From Arthrobacter sp. Alg241-R88 (GTDB taxonomy: Bacteria > Actinomycetota > Actinomycetes > Actinomycetales > Micrococcaceae), in NCBI RefSeq assembly GCF_900537115.1, contig NZ_UNRG01000006.1, forward strand, positions 175,924 through 239,923: 64,000 bases of DNA, written 5' to 3'. The position numbers and the translations under genes were made by a program. Below the pieces are notes generated by a model. It searched no databases. It was not told where the DNA came from and saw only the letters and a program-made list of their open reading frames with translations. Positions 24,266 to 32,493 of the stretch are shown piece after piece (the first letter of the stretch is position 1; each line of letters opens with the position of its first letter).

Positions 24266-25645
24266 TCAAAACGCCGATCCCATCGATGCCAGTTTCCCTG
24301 CGCCCGCGCCGGCGTAGCGGTTGGCCGGGCGTTCCAGGCCGTAGTGCTCCCGCAGTGTCCTGCCGGTGTATTCCGTGCGGAACAGGCCGCGTTCCTGGAG
24401 GATGGGAACCACCCGGTCCACGAATGCCTCCAGCCCCGAGGGCAGCACCGGCGGCATGATGTTGAAACCGTCCGCCGCGCCGCCGTCGAACCATTCCTGG
24501 ATCGCGTCCGCCACCTGGACCGGGGTGCCGGTGAAGGTGCGGTGACCGCGGCCGCCGCCCAGCCGTCCGATGAGTTGGCGCACGGTGAGCTTTTCGCGGC
24601 GGGCCAGCTGGACGATCAGCGTGTAGCGGCTCTTGGCGCCCTCAATCTCGTCTTCGCTGGGCAGGTTGTCCGGCAGCTGACGGTCCAGGGGCAGGTCCTC
24701 CGGGGCGACGCGCAGGGTCTTGGCCAGCTGGATCCGCGCGTACTCCGGCTTGATCAGCCGGTCCAGTTCCCGCTCAAGCTCCAGGGCTTCCGCTTCCGTG
24801 GCACCGATGACCGGCACGATGCCCGGCAGGATCTTGATGCTTTCGGGATCGCGGCCGACGGCGGCGGTCCGGTCCTTGAGGTCCCGGTAGAAGGCCTGTG
24901 CATCAGCAAGCGTCTGGTGGGCGGTGAAGACGGCGTCCGCGTAGCGGGCGGCGAGGTCCTTGCCGTCCTCGGACGAGCCGGCCTGGACGATCAGCGGGTG
25001 GCCCTGCGGCGAGCGGGGCACGTTGAGCGGTCCCCGGACCTTGAAATGCTTGCCCTCATGGTCGATCACGCGAATCTTGTCGGCATCGCCCCACACGCCC
25101 TCGGCTTTGTCCGCGAGCACGGCATCGTCCTGCCAGCTGTCCCAGAGCTTCTGTGCCACCTCGAGAAACTCGGCGGCACGTTCGTACCGGACGGCGTGGG
25201 CAGGCTGGTCGTCCACGCCAAAGTTGCGGGCTGCGTCCGGACCGGCGGTGGTGACCACGTTCCACCCCGCGCGGCCGCCGCTGACCCAATCCACTGATGC
25301 AAACCGGCGGGCCAGGTTGAAGGGCTCGTTGTACGTGGTGGAGGCGGTGGCGATCAGGCCAATGTGCTCGGTGGCGCCGGCGATTGCGGTGAGGAGCACG
25401 GTGGGCTCGAGCTTGCCGGCCGGGCGCCGGCCCACCTCGCCGAAGAGCACGGGGGAGTCGGCGAAGAAGATGGAGTCAAGCTTGCCGCGTTCAGCAGTTC
25501 GTGCGAGCTGTTTGTAGTGCTCCACGTTGGTGCTGGAGTGCGGGTCGCTATCGGGCAGCCGCCAGGATGCCTCGTGGTGTCCGGTGCTCATGAGGAAGGC
25601 GTTGAGGTGGAGTTGGCGGGTAGTGGGAGAGTTGTCAGAAGTCAT
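24266..25645 (-). CDS. FMNH2-dependent monooxygenase, NtaA/SnaA/DszA-type luciferase-like
   Basis: A 459-residue luciferase-like (LLM) flavin-dependent monooxygenase of the nitrilotriacetate/dibenzothiophene-sulfone type. Family sequence: LNAFLMSTGHHEASWRLPDS at the N-terminus, ERGKLDSIFFADSPVL, VDWVSGGRAGWNVVTT (flavin site) and GFNIMPPVLPSGLEAFVDRV at the C-terminus. It needs reduced FMN from a reductase not encoded nearby. It is the last gene of an ABC-importer operon. The transporter type suggests cleavage of an organosulfur (or amine) compound for sulfur supply. ATG 25645 has AAGGACC upstream. Confidence 0.88.
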   Translation of the reverse strand: MTSDNSPTTRQLHLNAFLMSTGHHEASWRLPDSDPHSSTNVEHYKQLARTAERGKLDSIFFADSPVLFGEVGRRPAGKLEPTVLLTAIAGATEHIGLIATASTTYNEPFNLARRFASVDWVSGGRAGWNVVTTAGPDAARNFGVDDQPAHAVRYERAAEFLEVAQKLWDSWQDDAVLADKAEGVWGDADKIRVIDHEGKHFKVRGPLNVPRSPQGHPLIVQAGSSEDGKDLAARYADAVFTAHQTLADAQAFYRDLKDRTAAVGRDPESIKILPGIVPVIGATEAEALELERELDRLIKPEYARIQLAKTLRVAPEDLPLDRQLPDNLPSEDEIEGAKSRYTLIVQLARREKLTVRQLIGRLGGGRGHRTFTGTPVQVADAIQEWFDGGAADGFNIMPPVLPSGLEAFVDRVVPILQERGLFRTEYTGRTLREHYGLERPANRYAGAGAGKLASMGSAF

Positions 25646-25672
25646 GGGATGGTCCTTCAGCTGAGGTAGAGG

Positions 25673-26479
25673 TCAGTGGCTGGTGCCGACGACGCCAAGG
25701 TCGGCAAGGAGGTCGCGGCGCAGGGCTTCGTGTCCGGCGGCATCCACCGCGGTGCTGATCTCCGGCGTTACGGTGCGGACGGTGGCAACGCGGCCGCTGT
25801 CCAGCACCACGATCCGGTCCGCCAGGGCAATGGCTTCGTCGACGTCGTGGGTGACCAGCAGGACGGCCGGGCGGTGTGCGGCCACCAGGTCCTGGAGCAG
25901 TCCGTGCATCTTGATCCGGGTGAGGGCGTCGAGCGCCCCGAACGGCTCGTCGGCCAGCAGCAGCTGCGGCTCCCGGACCAGGGACCTGGCCAGCGCCACG
26001 CGCTGCTGCTCGCCGCCGGAGAGCTCGTGGGGCCAGGATTTTTCCCGGCCGGCGAGCCCCACTTCGGCGAGGGCCTTGCGTGCCCGGGAGTCGGCGTCGT
26101 GCTCCCGCAGGCCCAGGGTGACGTTGCCCAGCACGCTGTCCCACGGCAGCAGCCGCGAATCCTGGAAGACCACGGACACCCTTTCGGGGACGCTGATCAC
26201 ACCGCTGCCGCGGACGTCGTGGTCCAGCCCGGCGAGGGCCCGGAGCAGGGTGCTTTTGCCGCAGCCGCTGGGGCCGAGGAGGGCCACGAACTCGCCGGGA
26301 GCGATGTCCAGGTCCACGCCGTTCAGGACGCCTTTCGGGCCAAAGCTGCGGATCAGGTTCCGGACCGAAACTGCGTTGCCGGCGCCGGTTGCAGGGGCTG
26401 TGCCGGAGGAAGAGCCGACGGCGGACCGTACCGTGCCTGAAGAAGCGACGGCGGTCAGCCCGCCAGGGTGCGCTGCCAT
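25673..26479 (-). CDS. ABC transporter ATPase, SsuB/TauB type
   Basis: A 268-residue ATPase with Walker A LLGPSGCGKSTLLRALA (about residues 68-84), Q-loop VVFQDSRLLPWDS, signature HELSGGEQQRVALARSL and Walker B LLLADEPFGALDAL, followed by VTHDVDEAIALADRI. The RLLPW-type Q-loop is typical for nitrate/sulfonate/taurine importers. A 38-residue Ser/Ala/Gly-rich head is unusual; the true start may be later. The start codon ATG 26479 overlaps the permease gene by 25 bp. Confidence 0.9.
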   Translation of the reverse strand: MAAHPGGLTAVASSGTVRSAVGSSSGTAPATGAGNAVSVRNLIRSFGPKGVLNGVDLDIAPGEFVALLGPSGCGKSTLLRALAGLDHDVRGSGVISVPERVSVVFQDSRLLPWDSVLGNVTLGLREHDADSRARKALAEVGLAGREKSWPHELSGGEQQRVALARSLVREPQLLLADEPFGALDALTRIKMHGLLQDLVAAHRPAVLLVTHDVDEAIALADRIVVLDSGRVATVRTVTPEISTAVDAAGHEALRRDLLADLGVVGTSH

Positions 26480-27318
26480 GAGAGGGCCTTTCGTTCGAGG
26501 AAGCGGACGGCGCCGTCGGACAGCAGGCCGAGGATGCCATAGACGGCCAGTCCGAGGACGATGATGTTGGTTTGGCCATACGTGCGGGCGAGCTCCATCA
26601 TGTAGCCGATGCCGCTGGTGGCGTTGATTTGTTCAACCACCACCAGGGACACCCAGGCTCCGGTGACGGCGAAGCGCAGGCCCAGGAAGAATCCGGGGAG
26701 CGCGCCGGGGAGGACCACCTTGCGGATGAAGGCGGCGCGGCTGAGGCCCACGGTCTGGGCGAGTTCGACGTAGCGCAGGTCGATCCCGCGCAGGCCGGCG
26801 TGGGTCTGCAGGTAGATGGGGACGAAGACGCCCAGGGTGATGGTGAGGACCTTCATGGTCTCGTCGATGCCGAACCACAGGATGAGGAGCGGAATCAGGG
26901 CCAGGCCGGGGATGGCGCGCTTGATCTGCACCGGCCCGTCGATCAGCGCCTCACCCACGCGGCTCAACCCGGCGAGGAGGGCCAGCACAGCACCCACCAC
27001 GATGCCGAAAAACAGCCCCAGGCCGGCGCGCTGGGCGGAGATGGCGAGGTTTTCCTGCAGCCTGCCGTCGGCGATCAGTTCACCGGCGGTGGCCACCACG
27101 GTCCAGGGCTCCGAGAGGATCCGCGGGTCCAGCAGCCCTGTTGCGGAAGAAACTGTCCAGAGCCCCAGCAGGACGGAGGGGCCCAGCAGCCAGGCCAGGC
27201 GCCGTCGTCGTCCGGGGCCCAGCCTCCTGCCGGTGGGCCGGACGTCCTCGCGTGCCGCGAGGGCCGGGTCCAGGTGGGGCTCGACGGCGGGACGTTCCAG
27301 GACCGGGGCGGCGCTCAT
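26455..27318 (-). CDS. ABC transporter permease, SsuC/TauC type
   Basis: A 287-residue permease with about six spans and the EAA-like loop ELAQTVGLSRAAFIRKVVLP (about residues 175-194), as in sulfonate/nitrate importers. ATG 27318 overlaps the stop of the binding-protein gene as ATGA, so the longer upstream open frame is rejected. A charged, Arg-rich head (RRLGPGRRRRLAW) precedes the first span. Forms the channel for the substrate of the neighbouring binding protein. Confidence 0.9.
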   Translation of the reverse strand: MSAAPVLERPAVEPHLDPALAAREDVRPTGRRLGPGRRRRLAWLLGPSVLLGLWTVSSATGLLDPRILSEPWTVVATAGELIADGRLQENLAISAQRAGLGLFFGIVVGAVLALLAGLSRVGEALIDGPVQIKRAIPGLALIPLLILWFGIDETMKVLTITLGVFVPIYLQTHAGLRGIDLRYVELAQTVGLSRAAFIRKVVLPGALPGFFLGLRFAVTGAWVSLVVVEQINATSGIGYMMELARTYGQTNIIVLGLAVYGILGLLSDGAVRFLERKALSWQRTLAG

Positions 27319-28430
27319 GCTGCGCCGCCCTTGCCGGCCACGGTGAAGGCGGTGCCCGCGATGGCCTCGAAGCGGGTGTCGTAGAGGTCCGCCGCCTTCA
27401 GTTGCGGCTTCTTCTGTTCCCTGGCCAGCAGGTCGATGGTCTGCTGGTGCCGCTCGATGGCCTCGGTCCAGGATGTGGGGACGTCCCGCTTGCCGGCGGC
27501 GTCGATCAGGTACTGCCCGTCCTCGGCGGAGAGTCCCTGGTCCTTGATGTAGTAGCCTTCGAGCCATTCCTTGGGGTGGTCCTCGATCCAGCGCTGGGCC
27601 TTGCCCCACGCCTCGGCGTACTTGGCTAGGGCGGCGGCCTTGGCGGGATCGGCCAGGACCTTGGCGGGGGAGTACAGGTGCCCCGGGTCGTCGCGGAGGC
27701 CGTGGCGGAGGGTGGTGGCGCCGTCGGCCTGGTACTTGGCGAGGTACCGCTTGATCTGGACGCCGCCCAGCGGTGCCGCGTCAACCTGCTTGCTGGAGAG
27801 CGCCGAGGAGTACGCGTCTCCCGTGCTGGGCAGCTCGATGAGCTTCACGTCATCCTGGGCGAGCCCGGCCTTTTCCAGGATGCGCAGGACCAGCGCGCCC
27901 TGGGCCTGGCCCGGGCTGTACGCCACCTTCTTGCCGCGCAGGTCCTCCAGCTTTGCGATGCCGGAACCGGGGGCGATGCCGAGTTCGTACAGCGGATGGT
28001 TCACGGCGTCCTGCCGGTAGGCGCTCGCAATAATGCGGACGTCCAGGCCGGTCCAGGTGGCGTGGATGGGCGGGATGTCCGCCACCGAGCCGACGTCCAG
28101 AGCGTTGGCCCGGAACGCTTCGGTGGTCTGGGGTCCGCCGGAGATGTTCGCGAACTCCACGTTGATGCCGTCCAGGTCCTTGATCAGGCCGGACAGTTCC
28201 AAGGCAACCCGGATGCTCGGATCACCCACCTTGATGGTGGTGCCGGCCGGAACGGAGGCGGCAAGCGGTGTGAAGGACGCCTGGCTGGTGGGGTTGCCGG
28301 CGGTGGCGGTTCCGCCGCAGGCCGTCAGGAGGCCGAGTGCGGGCAGGGCCAGGAACGCGCCCAGGGCGCGGCGCCGGCTGAAGGCACCGCTGAAGGATTG
28401 TTGAGGCGGGGAGGATGTTGCGGGGGACAT
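27315..28430 (-). CDS. Sulfonate-type substrate-binding lipoprotein
   Basis: A 371-residue periplasmic-binding-like protein of the SsuA/TauA/ThiY class. The head combines an RRR motif (FSRRRALGAF) with a lipobox (LLTACGG), so export through Tat or Sec with lipid anchoring is possible. The mature part starts IKVGDPSIRVALELSGLIKD; ALDVGSVADIPPIHA and VAYSPGQAQGALVL are ligand-lobe motifs of the family. ATG 28430 has AAAGG upstream; the open frame extends 11 codons further. First gene of the importer-monooxygenase operon, with a long leader that holds a small open frame (28564-28677). Confidence 0.88.
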   Translation of the reverse strand: MSPATSSPPQQSFSGAFSRRRALGAFLALPALGLLTACGGTATAGNPTSQASFTPLAASVPAGTTIKVGDPSIRVALELSGLIKDLDGINVEFANISGGPQTTEAFRANALDVGSVADIPPIHATWTGLDVRIIASAYRQDAVNHPLYELGIAPGSGIAKLEDLRGKKVAYSPGQAQGALVLRILEKAGLAQDDVKLIELPSTGDAYSSALSSKQVDAAPLGGVQIKRYLAKYQADGATTLRHGLRDDPGHLYSPAKVLADPAKAAALAKYAEAWGKAQRWIEDHPKEWLEGYYIKDQGLSAEDGQYLIDAAGKRDVPTSWTEAIERHQQTIDLLAREQKKPQLKAADLYDTRFEAIAGTAFTVAGKGGAA

Positions 28431-28563
28431 GCTGTGCCTTTCGAAGGGACGGTATGTGGGCATCAGGGCGCGACGAAGCGCCGGGGGACCGGGATAGCCG
28501 GGGAAAAGGGAAAGAGGTGCGTGCCGCCGTCGGACGCTGTGGCGGTGGTGCTGCGGTATTACG

Positions 28564-28677
28564 TCAGCGGCTGGTGGTTGAGCTTGTCGAAACCAGGGAG
28601 TGGGTGCACATTCGGCGGAGCCAACACAGCGGACCGAAAGTGCGGGTGCCTTGCGGGCGGTCGGATGGGTGCGGCAT
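28564..28677 (-). CDS. Possible 37-residue leader peptide upstream of the importer operon
   Basis: ATG 28677 has a very good box (AACAGGAGGACCG) yet opens only a 37-codon frame starting MPHPSDRPQG with Cys at residues 18 and 24 (PLCWLRRMC). It ends 134 bp before the binding-protein start. Cysteine-containing upstream frames control sulfur operons in several actinobacteria, usually with Cys near the end. Here the cysteines are central and the tail is Ser/Thr-rich and overlaps a dispersed repeat, so the role is uncertain. The rest of 28431-28900 shows no other gene. Confidence 0.35.
   Translation of the reverse strand: MPHPSDRPQGTRTFGPLCWLRRMCTHSLVSTSSTTSR
28571..28596. repeat. Dispersed actinobacterial extragenic element (GGTTGAGCTTGTCGAAACC type)
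   Basis: The + strand reads CTGGTGGTTGAGC then TTGTCGAAACCAG, an imperfect palindrome. I know very similar sequences (GGTTTCGACAAGCTCAACC) as frequent extragenic repeats in Micrococcales. One copy is seen in this window. Confidence 0.6.
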
Positions 28678-28900
28678 CGGTCCTCCTGTTCACTGTCAGA
28701 GTGTGTTGCGCTCGGCCTGGCGTGTGCCGTGGAAACACCTAAGCACGGTCTTCAATGCCTTGGCCAGCACCCCGCAACGGAAGCGAAACGGGAGGAAACG
28801 GCGCTACTTATGGCGCCATCAGGAGGACAAACCGGGCAACCGGGCGCCATGATCCGCAACGGGGGTTAATGTGACTGGAACGACTCGTTAGGAGAAGCGC

Positions 28901-30034
28901 ATGCGCCACCGGACCCTTTCCGCGGCTGCCATTGGGACGGGTATTCTCCTGGCTGGCTGCACAGCTACTCCGCCGCCGTCGCCCACAGCGACGTTCCCTG
29001 CCCCCTCGTCCTCGGCGCCGGTTACTTCCGCCCCGGCCGCTTCCACAGCCAGTCCAGCCCGGACAACCCCAGCCACGATCGCCGGGACTCCGCAGCCTGT
29101 CGCAACTGGCCTTGCCGCGCCGTGGTCCGTCGTGTTCCGCGACGGAACGCCGTTGGTCAGTGAGCGGAACAGTGCGCGCATTCTCGAACTCGCGCCGGAC
29201 GGTTCTGCACGGCCCATCGGGACCGTTGAGGGGGTGGTTGGCCGGGGAGAGTCAGGACTGCTGGGCCTCGCGGTAGGTGGCGGCGGCGACCTCTACGTCT
29301 ACTCGACGGCGTCGGACGGCAACCGGGTCCAGCGTTTTGCCGTGACCGGCACACCAGGATCCCTCTCGCTTGGGCAGCCGGACACACTGCTGGCAGGGAT
29401 TCCGGCCGCTAGTACGCACGACGGCGGCAGGATCGCCTTTGGTCCCGACGGCATGCTGTACGTGACGGCCGGGGACGCGCAGCAGCGCAACAGCGCCCAG
29501 GAGAGGGATTCCCTTGCCGGAAAAATTCTGCGCATGACTCCCGAGGGTGAGGTTCCGGCCGACAACCCCTTCCCGGGCTCCCTGACGTACAGCTACGGGC
29601 ATCGAAACCCGCAGGGCCTTGCGTGGGCGGAGGACGGAACCCTGTTCGCCACCGAATTCGGGCAGAACACGTGGGACGAGCTGAACGTCATCAGGCCTGG
29701 CGCCAACTACGGGTGGCCCACCGTGGAAGGGATTGCGGGCCGGGAAGGTTTCGTCGATCCCGTGCAGCAGTGGCAGCCCGGCACGGCCAGTCCCAGCGGC
29801 ATGGCCCACGCCGGCGGCACCCTGTTCATCGCCAACCTCCGGGGACAGGTTTTGCGGTCGGTTCCCGTCTCGGATCCCACCACGTTCACCGACCACTACA
29901 GCCGGGAGTACGGCCGTATCCGCGACGTAGCACTGTCACCGGACGGGCAGCTGTGGTTCATGACCAACAACACCGACGGCCGCGGTGACCCACAGCCCGG
30001 GGATGACCGGATCCTCGCCGTTCCCCTGTCATAA
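28901..30034 (+). CDS. PQQ-dependent soluble aldose (glucose/sorbosone) dehydrogenase-like lipoprotein
   Basis: A 377-residue exported protein of the GSDH/sorbosone-dehydrogenase family. A lipobox (LLAGCTA, Cys about residue 20) is followed by about 50 Pro/Ser/Thr/Ala residues as a wall spacer. The six-bladed propeller includes LAAPWSVVFRDGTPLVSERN, THDGGRIAFGPDGMLYVTAGD (active-site His region), YSYGHRNPQGLAWAEDGTL and GRGESGLLGLAVG. Known members oxidise aldoses with PQQ; whether this cell makes PQQ is not visible. ATG 28901 has TAGGAGAAG upstream. Stands alone, convergent with the XRE regulator. Confidence 0.87.
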   Translation: MRHRTLSAAAIGTGILLAGCTATPPPSPTATFPAPSSSAPVTSAPAASTASPARTTPATIAGTPQPVATGLAAPWSVVFRDGTPLVSERNSARILELAPDGSARPIGTVEGVVGRGESGLLGLAVGGGGDLYVYSTASDGNRVQRFAVTGTPGSLSLGQPDTLLAGIPAASTHDGGRIAFGPDGMLYVTAGDAQQRNSAQERDSLAGKILRMTPEGEVPADNPFPGSLTYSYGHRNPQGLAWAEDGTLFATEFGQNTWDELNVIRPGANYGWPTVEGIAGREGFVDPVQQWQPGTASPSGMAHAGGTLFIANLRGQVLRSVPVSDPTTFTDHYSREYGRIRDVALSPDGQLWFMTNNTDGRGDPQPGDDRILAVPLS

Positions 30035-30078
30035 CGGCACGCCTCGCCAGGGCAGGTTGGGGCTTTAGCTCCTGGTGT

Positions 30079-30972
30079 TTAGCTCCGGGCGTGGGCTTGG
30101 GCTGTCTCGACGATGTTCTCGGTCGCGGCCCACGAGGCGAGGAGTTTGAGGGCTTCCTCGGAGGGGCTGCCCGGCGTGGCGGGGTAGACCGTCAGGGTAT
30201 GGCCGGGATCCTCTTCCAGCCCCAGGACCTGATAGTTCAGCTCGAGGAGCCCCACCACGGGATGCTTGAAGAACTTTGTGCCGGCGTAGTGGCGGCGGAC
30301 GTTGTGTGCAGCCCAGCGCGTACGGAATTCGTCACTGCGCATGGACAGCTCGCCGATCAGCTCGGCAATGCCCTTGTCGTGCGGGCTGCGGCCCGCTTCG
30401 CGGCGCAGGATGGCGACATTGACGTTGGCTGCCCGGTCCCAGTCCGTGTAGAAATCGTGCGCGCGGGGGTCCAGGAAGATGAACCGGGAATGGTTTGCCG
30501 GCCGTGCCGTGCCACGGTACATGTCGGAATACAACGCGTAACCCAGGGCGTTGGCCGCCACGATATCCAGCCGGTTGTTGCCAATGAAGGCCGGCGCCGC
30601 GGTGATGGTGTCCAAGAGGTACTGCAGTTCGGGCCGCACCCCGGACGGGACGGAACCCGCTGCGCTCGCAGCACGCTTGCGTCCAGACGTGTTGGCCGCC
30701 CGGGCCAGGTCGTAGAGGTGGTCGTGTTCAGCGCGGTCCAGCTCCAGCGCCTGTGCAATGGCGTCCAGCACACTGTCGGAAACCCCGGTGAGGTTTCCGC
30801 GTTCCAGCCGCGTGTAGTAGTCAACGCTGACCCCGGCCAGCCGGGCCACTTCTTCGCGCCTCAGGCCCGGCACCCGCCGCCGCCCGCCGTACTGTTCGAT
30901 ACCCGCCTGCTCCGGCGTGATGCGCCCCCGGCGGGTAGAAAGAAACTGCCGGACCTCGGCTCGGTTATCCAT
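30079..30972 (-). CDS. XRE-family regulator with MmyB-like ligand domain
   Basis: A 297-residue regulator. The N-terminal helix-turn-helix is GLRREEVARLAGVSVDYYTR followed by LERGNLTGVS (residues about 36-65); the rest is an MmyB/PAS-like ligand domain (RPELQYLLDTITAAPAFIGN; WDRAANVNVAILRREAGRSP; LGLEEDPGHTLTVYPATPGS). Such proteins in actinobacteria often control an adjacent oxidoreductase or exporter. It is divergent from an MFS gene. A palindrome (31009-31024) upstream of that gene, repeated before the alcohol dehydrogenase, is the likely binding site. Start ATG 30972. Confidence 0.88.
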   Translation of the reverse strand: MDNRAEVRQFLSTRRGRITPEQAGIEQYGGRRRVPGLRREEVARLAGVSVDYYTRLERGNLTGVSDSVLDAIAQALELDRAEHDHLYDLARAANTSGRKRAASAAGSVPSGVRPELQYLLDTITAAPAFIGNNRLDIVAANALGYALYSDMYRGTARPANHSRFIFLDPRAHDFYTDWDRAANVNVAILRREAGRSPHDKGIAELIGELSMRSDEFRTRWAAHNVRRHYAGTKFFKHPVVGLLELNYQVLGLEEDPGHTLTVYPATPGSPSEEALKLLASWAATENIVETAQAHARS

Positions 30973-31008
30973 ACGGACACGTTACGACGAAACCGCAAAC
31001 CCTAAGGA

Positions 31009-31070
31009 GGGTCTGCCAGAACCCGTTACGCCAGGGCCCTCGCTACGCTTGCCGGCTGCCGGTTTGATGG
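31009..31070 (+). promoter_or_regulatory. Shared promoter module, copy A (before the MFS gene)
   Basis: GGGTCTGCCAGAACCC (31009-31024) is a near-palindrome, followed by CGTTACG and the 17-bp block CAGGGCCCTCGCTACGC (ending at 31048), then GGTTTGATGG. From 31013 on, the first 36 bases match copy B (32384 on) at 32 positions. Intergenic; the likely operator of the divergent XRE regulator. Confidence 0.75.
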
Positions 31071-31114
31071 AAATACCCCCCCTTTTAGCCATCAACGACC
31101 TGGAGCACCAACCC

Positions 31115-32356
31115 ATGCTGCCCACTGCAACCACCCGCGGGCGATCGGCCGGCGCCGTCCCGGCCACGCTGGTTGCCACGGTCATCTTCCTGACGGCCGT
31201 GGCGCCGCTCGCTACCGATATGTACGTTCCGGCCTTCCCGCGGGTATCCGAAGAGTTCGGCACCACCGCGTCCGCCGTGCAGTTGACCTTGACCACGTTC
31301 TTCGCCGGGATGGGGCTCGGACAGCTTGTGGGCGGGCCCTTCAGCGACCAGCGCGGCCGGCGGATGCCGCTGGTAGCGGGAACGGTGCTCATGATTGTCG
31401 CATCGGTCGCATGCGCCGTGGCACCGGACGTTTGGATCCTGATGCTGGCCCGGTTCCTGCAGGGGTTCGGCGGAGGCTGGGCCATGGTCATCGGGCGCGC
31501 CGTCATTGTGGACCTGGCCCACGGGCCGCAGCTGGTCCGGGTACTCAACCTCGTGATGGGGATCGGCGGCGTCGCTCCAATCATCAGCCCGCTGCTCGGA
31601 GCCGTGATCCTCCAGCTGACCGGGTGGCGGATGACCTTCTGGTCGCTTGCCGCCCTAGGCATCCTGATGACCCTCTGTGCGCTGTTCATCGTTCCGGAGT
31701 CGATGCCGCCGGAAAAGCGGCACGCAGGCGGGCTGGGGGAATTTGGCCGCGCGGCGAAGGCCGTGCTCTCAAACCGCCGGTTCGTTGGCTACGTGGTGGT
31801 GGCGTCGTCGGCCTTTATCGCCCTGTTCGCCTACGTGGCAACGTCCGCGTTCATCCTGCAGAACATGAACGGCCTGTCGCCCGTGGCGTACTCCATAGTG
31901 TTCGCGGCGAACGCGGGCGGCATGACCCTCGCCGCGCTGGTCTCGGCGCGGCTTGCCGGCCGTGTGTCCACCCGGAAGGTCATCTTCGTGGGGCAAATCA
32001 TTGCCCTGGCTGCCGGTGCGGCCATGCTGGCCGGGGCCCTCTGGTGGGCCACCCCGCTGCTGGTGGCGATGGGCAGCTTTTTCGCACTCATGGTGGCCCA
32101 AGGCCTGATTAATACCAACGGCGGCGCCCTCGCCTCGGCCGAAGTACCCGAACACCCGGGCACCAGCTCAGCCGTGCTGGGACTCGTCCAGTGGACCACA
32201 GCCGGCGTCGTCGCTCCGATAGCGGGACTGGGCGGCTCGGACACAGCCGTGCCCATGGCGTTGCTCATGATTGGCGGAGCGCTGCTTTCCCTGTTCGGAC
32301 TCCTTGTCCTGGCCCGCCCGCAAACCCGCAGGTGCCCCAGCGGGCATCAGAGGTGA
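31115..32356 (+). CDS. MFS drug exporter, Bcr/CflA type
   Basis: A 413-residue, 12-span exporter of the DHA1 family. Typical sequence: LATDMYVPAFPRVSEEFGTT after span 1, the loop 2-3 signature GGPFSDQRGRRMPLVAGTVL, and RFLQGFGGGWAMVIGRAVIV (span 4-5). The C-terminal part ends in an Arg/Cys-containing tail (RPQTRRCPSGHQR). Upstream codons in frame reach 30917 but would run through the promoter module, so ATG 31115 is chosen although its box (TGGAG) is weak. Divergent from the XRE regulator and probably controlled by it. Confidence 0.87.
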   Translation: MLPTATTRGRSAGAVPATLVATVIFLTAVAPLATDMYVPAFPRVSEEFGTTASAVQLTLTTFFAGMGLGQLVGGPFSDQRGRRMPLVAGTVLMIVASVACAVAPDVWILMLARFLQGFGGGWAMVIGRAVIVDLAHGPQLVRVLNLVMGIGGVAPIISPLLGAVILQLTGWRMTFWSLAALGILMTLCALFIVPESMPPEKRHAGGLGEFGRAAKAVLSNRRFVGYVVVASSAFIALFAYVATSAFILQNMNGLSPVAYSIVFAANAGGMTLAALVSARLAGRVSTRKVIFVGQIIALAAGAAMLAGALWWATPLLVAMGSFFALMVAQGLINTNGGALASAEVPEHPGTSSAVLGLVQWTTAGVVAPIAGLGGSDTAVPMALLMIGGALLSLFGLLVLARPQTRRCPSGHQR

Positions 32357-32378
32357 CGAGTAGGAGGGCGGTTGAAGG

Positions 32379-32442
32379 GGGTTCTGCCATAACCCGTTTC
32401 AACAGGGCCCTCGCTACGCCTCCCCACCGCGGGGTTTGATGT
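32379..32442 (+). promoter_or_regulatory. Shared promoter module, copy B (before the alcohol dehydrogenase)
   Basis: GGGTTCTGCCATAACCC (32379-32395), a near-palindrome with GGGTT/AACCC arms, followed by the same 17-bp CAGGGCCCTCGCTACGC block and GGGGTTTGATGT. Near-copy of 31009-31070. It implies that the dehydrogenase and the MFS gene answer to one regulator. Confidence 0.75.
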
Positions 32443-32493
32443 TAATCGACCCTGTAGCATTCAGTAATCCCCCCCAAAAACCACAGGAGAACC

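Noticed and set aside
26455..27609. 384-codon version of the sulfonate-type permease
   Set aside because: The extra N-terminal part lies inside the binding-protein gene; ATG 27318 with ATGA overlap gives the normal length.
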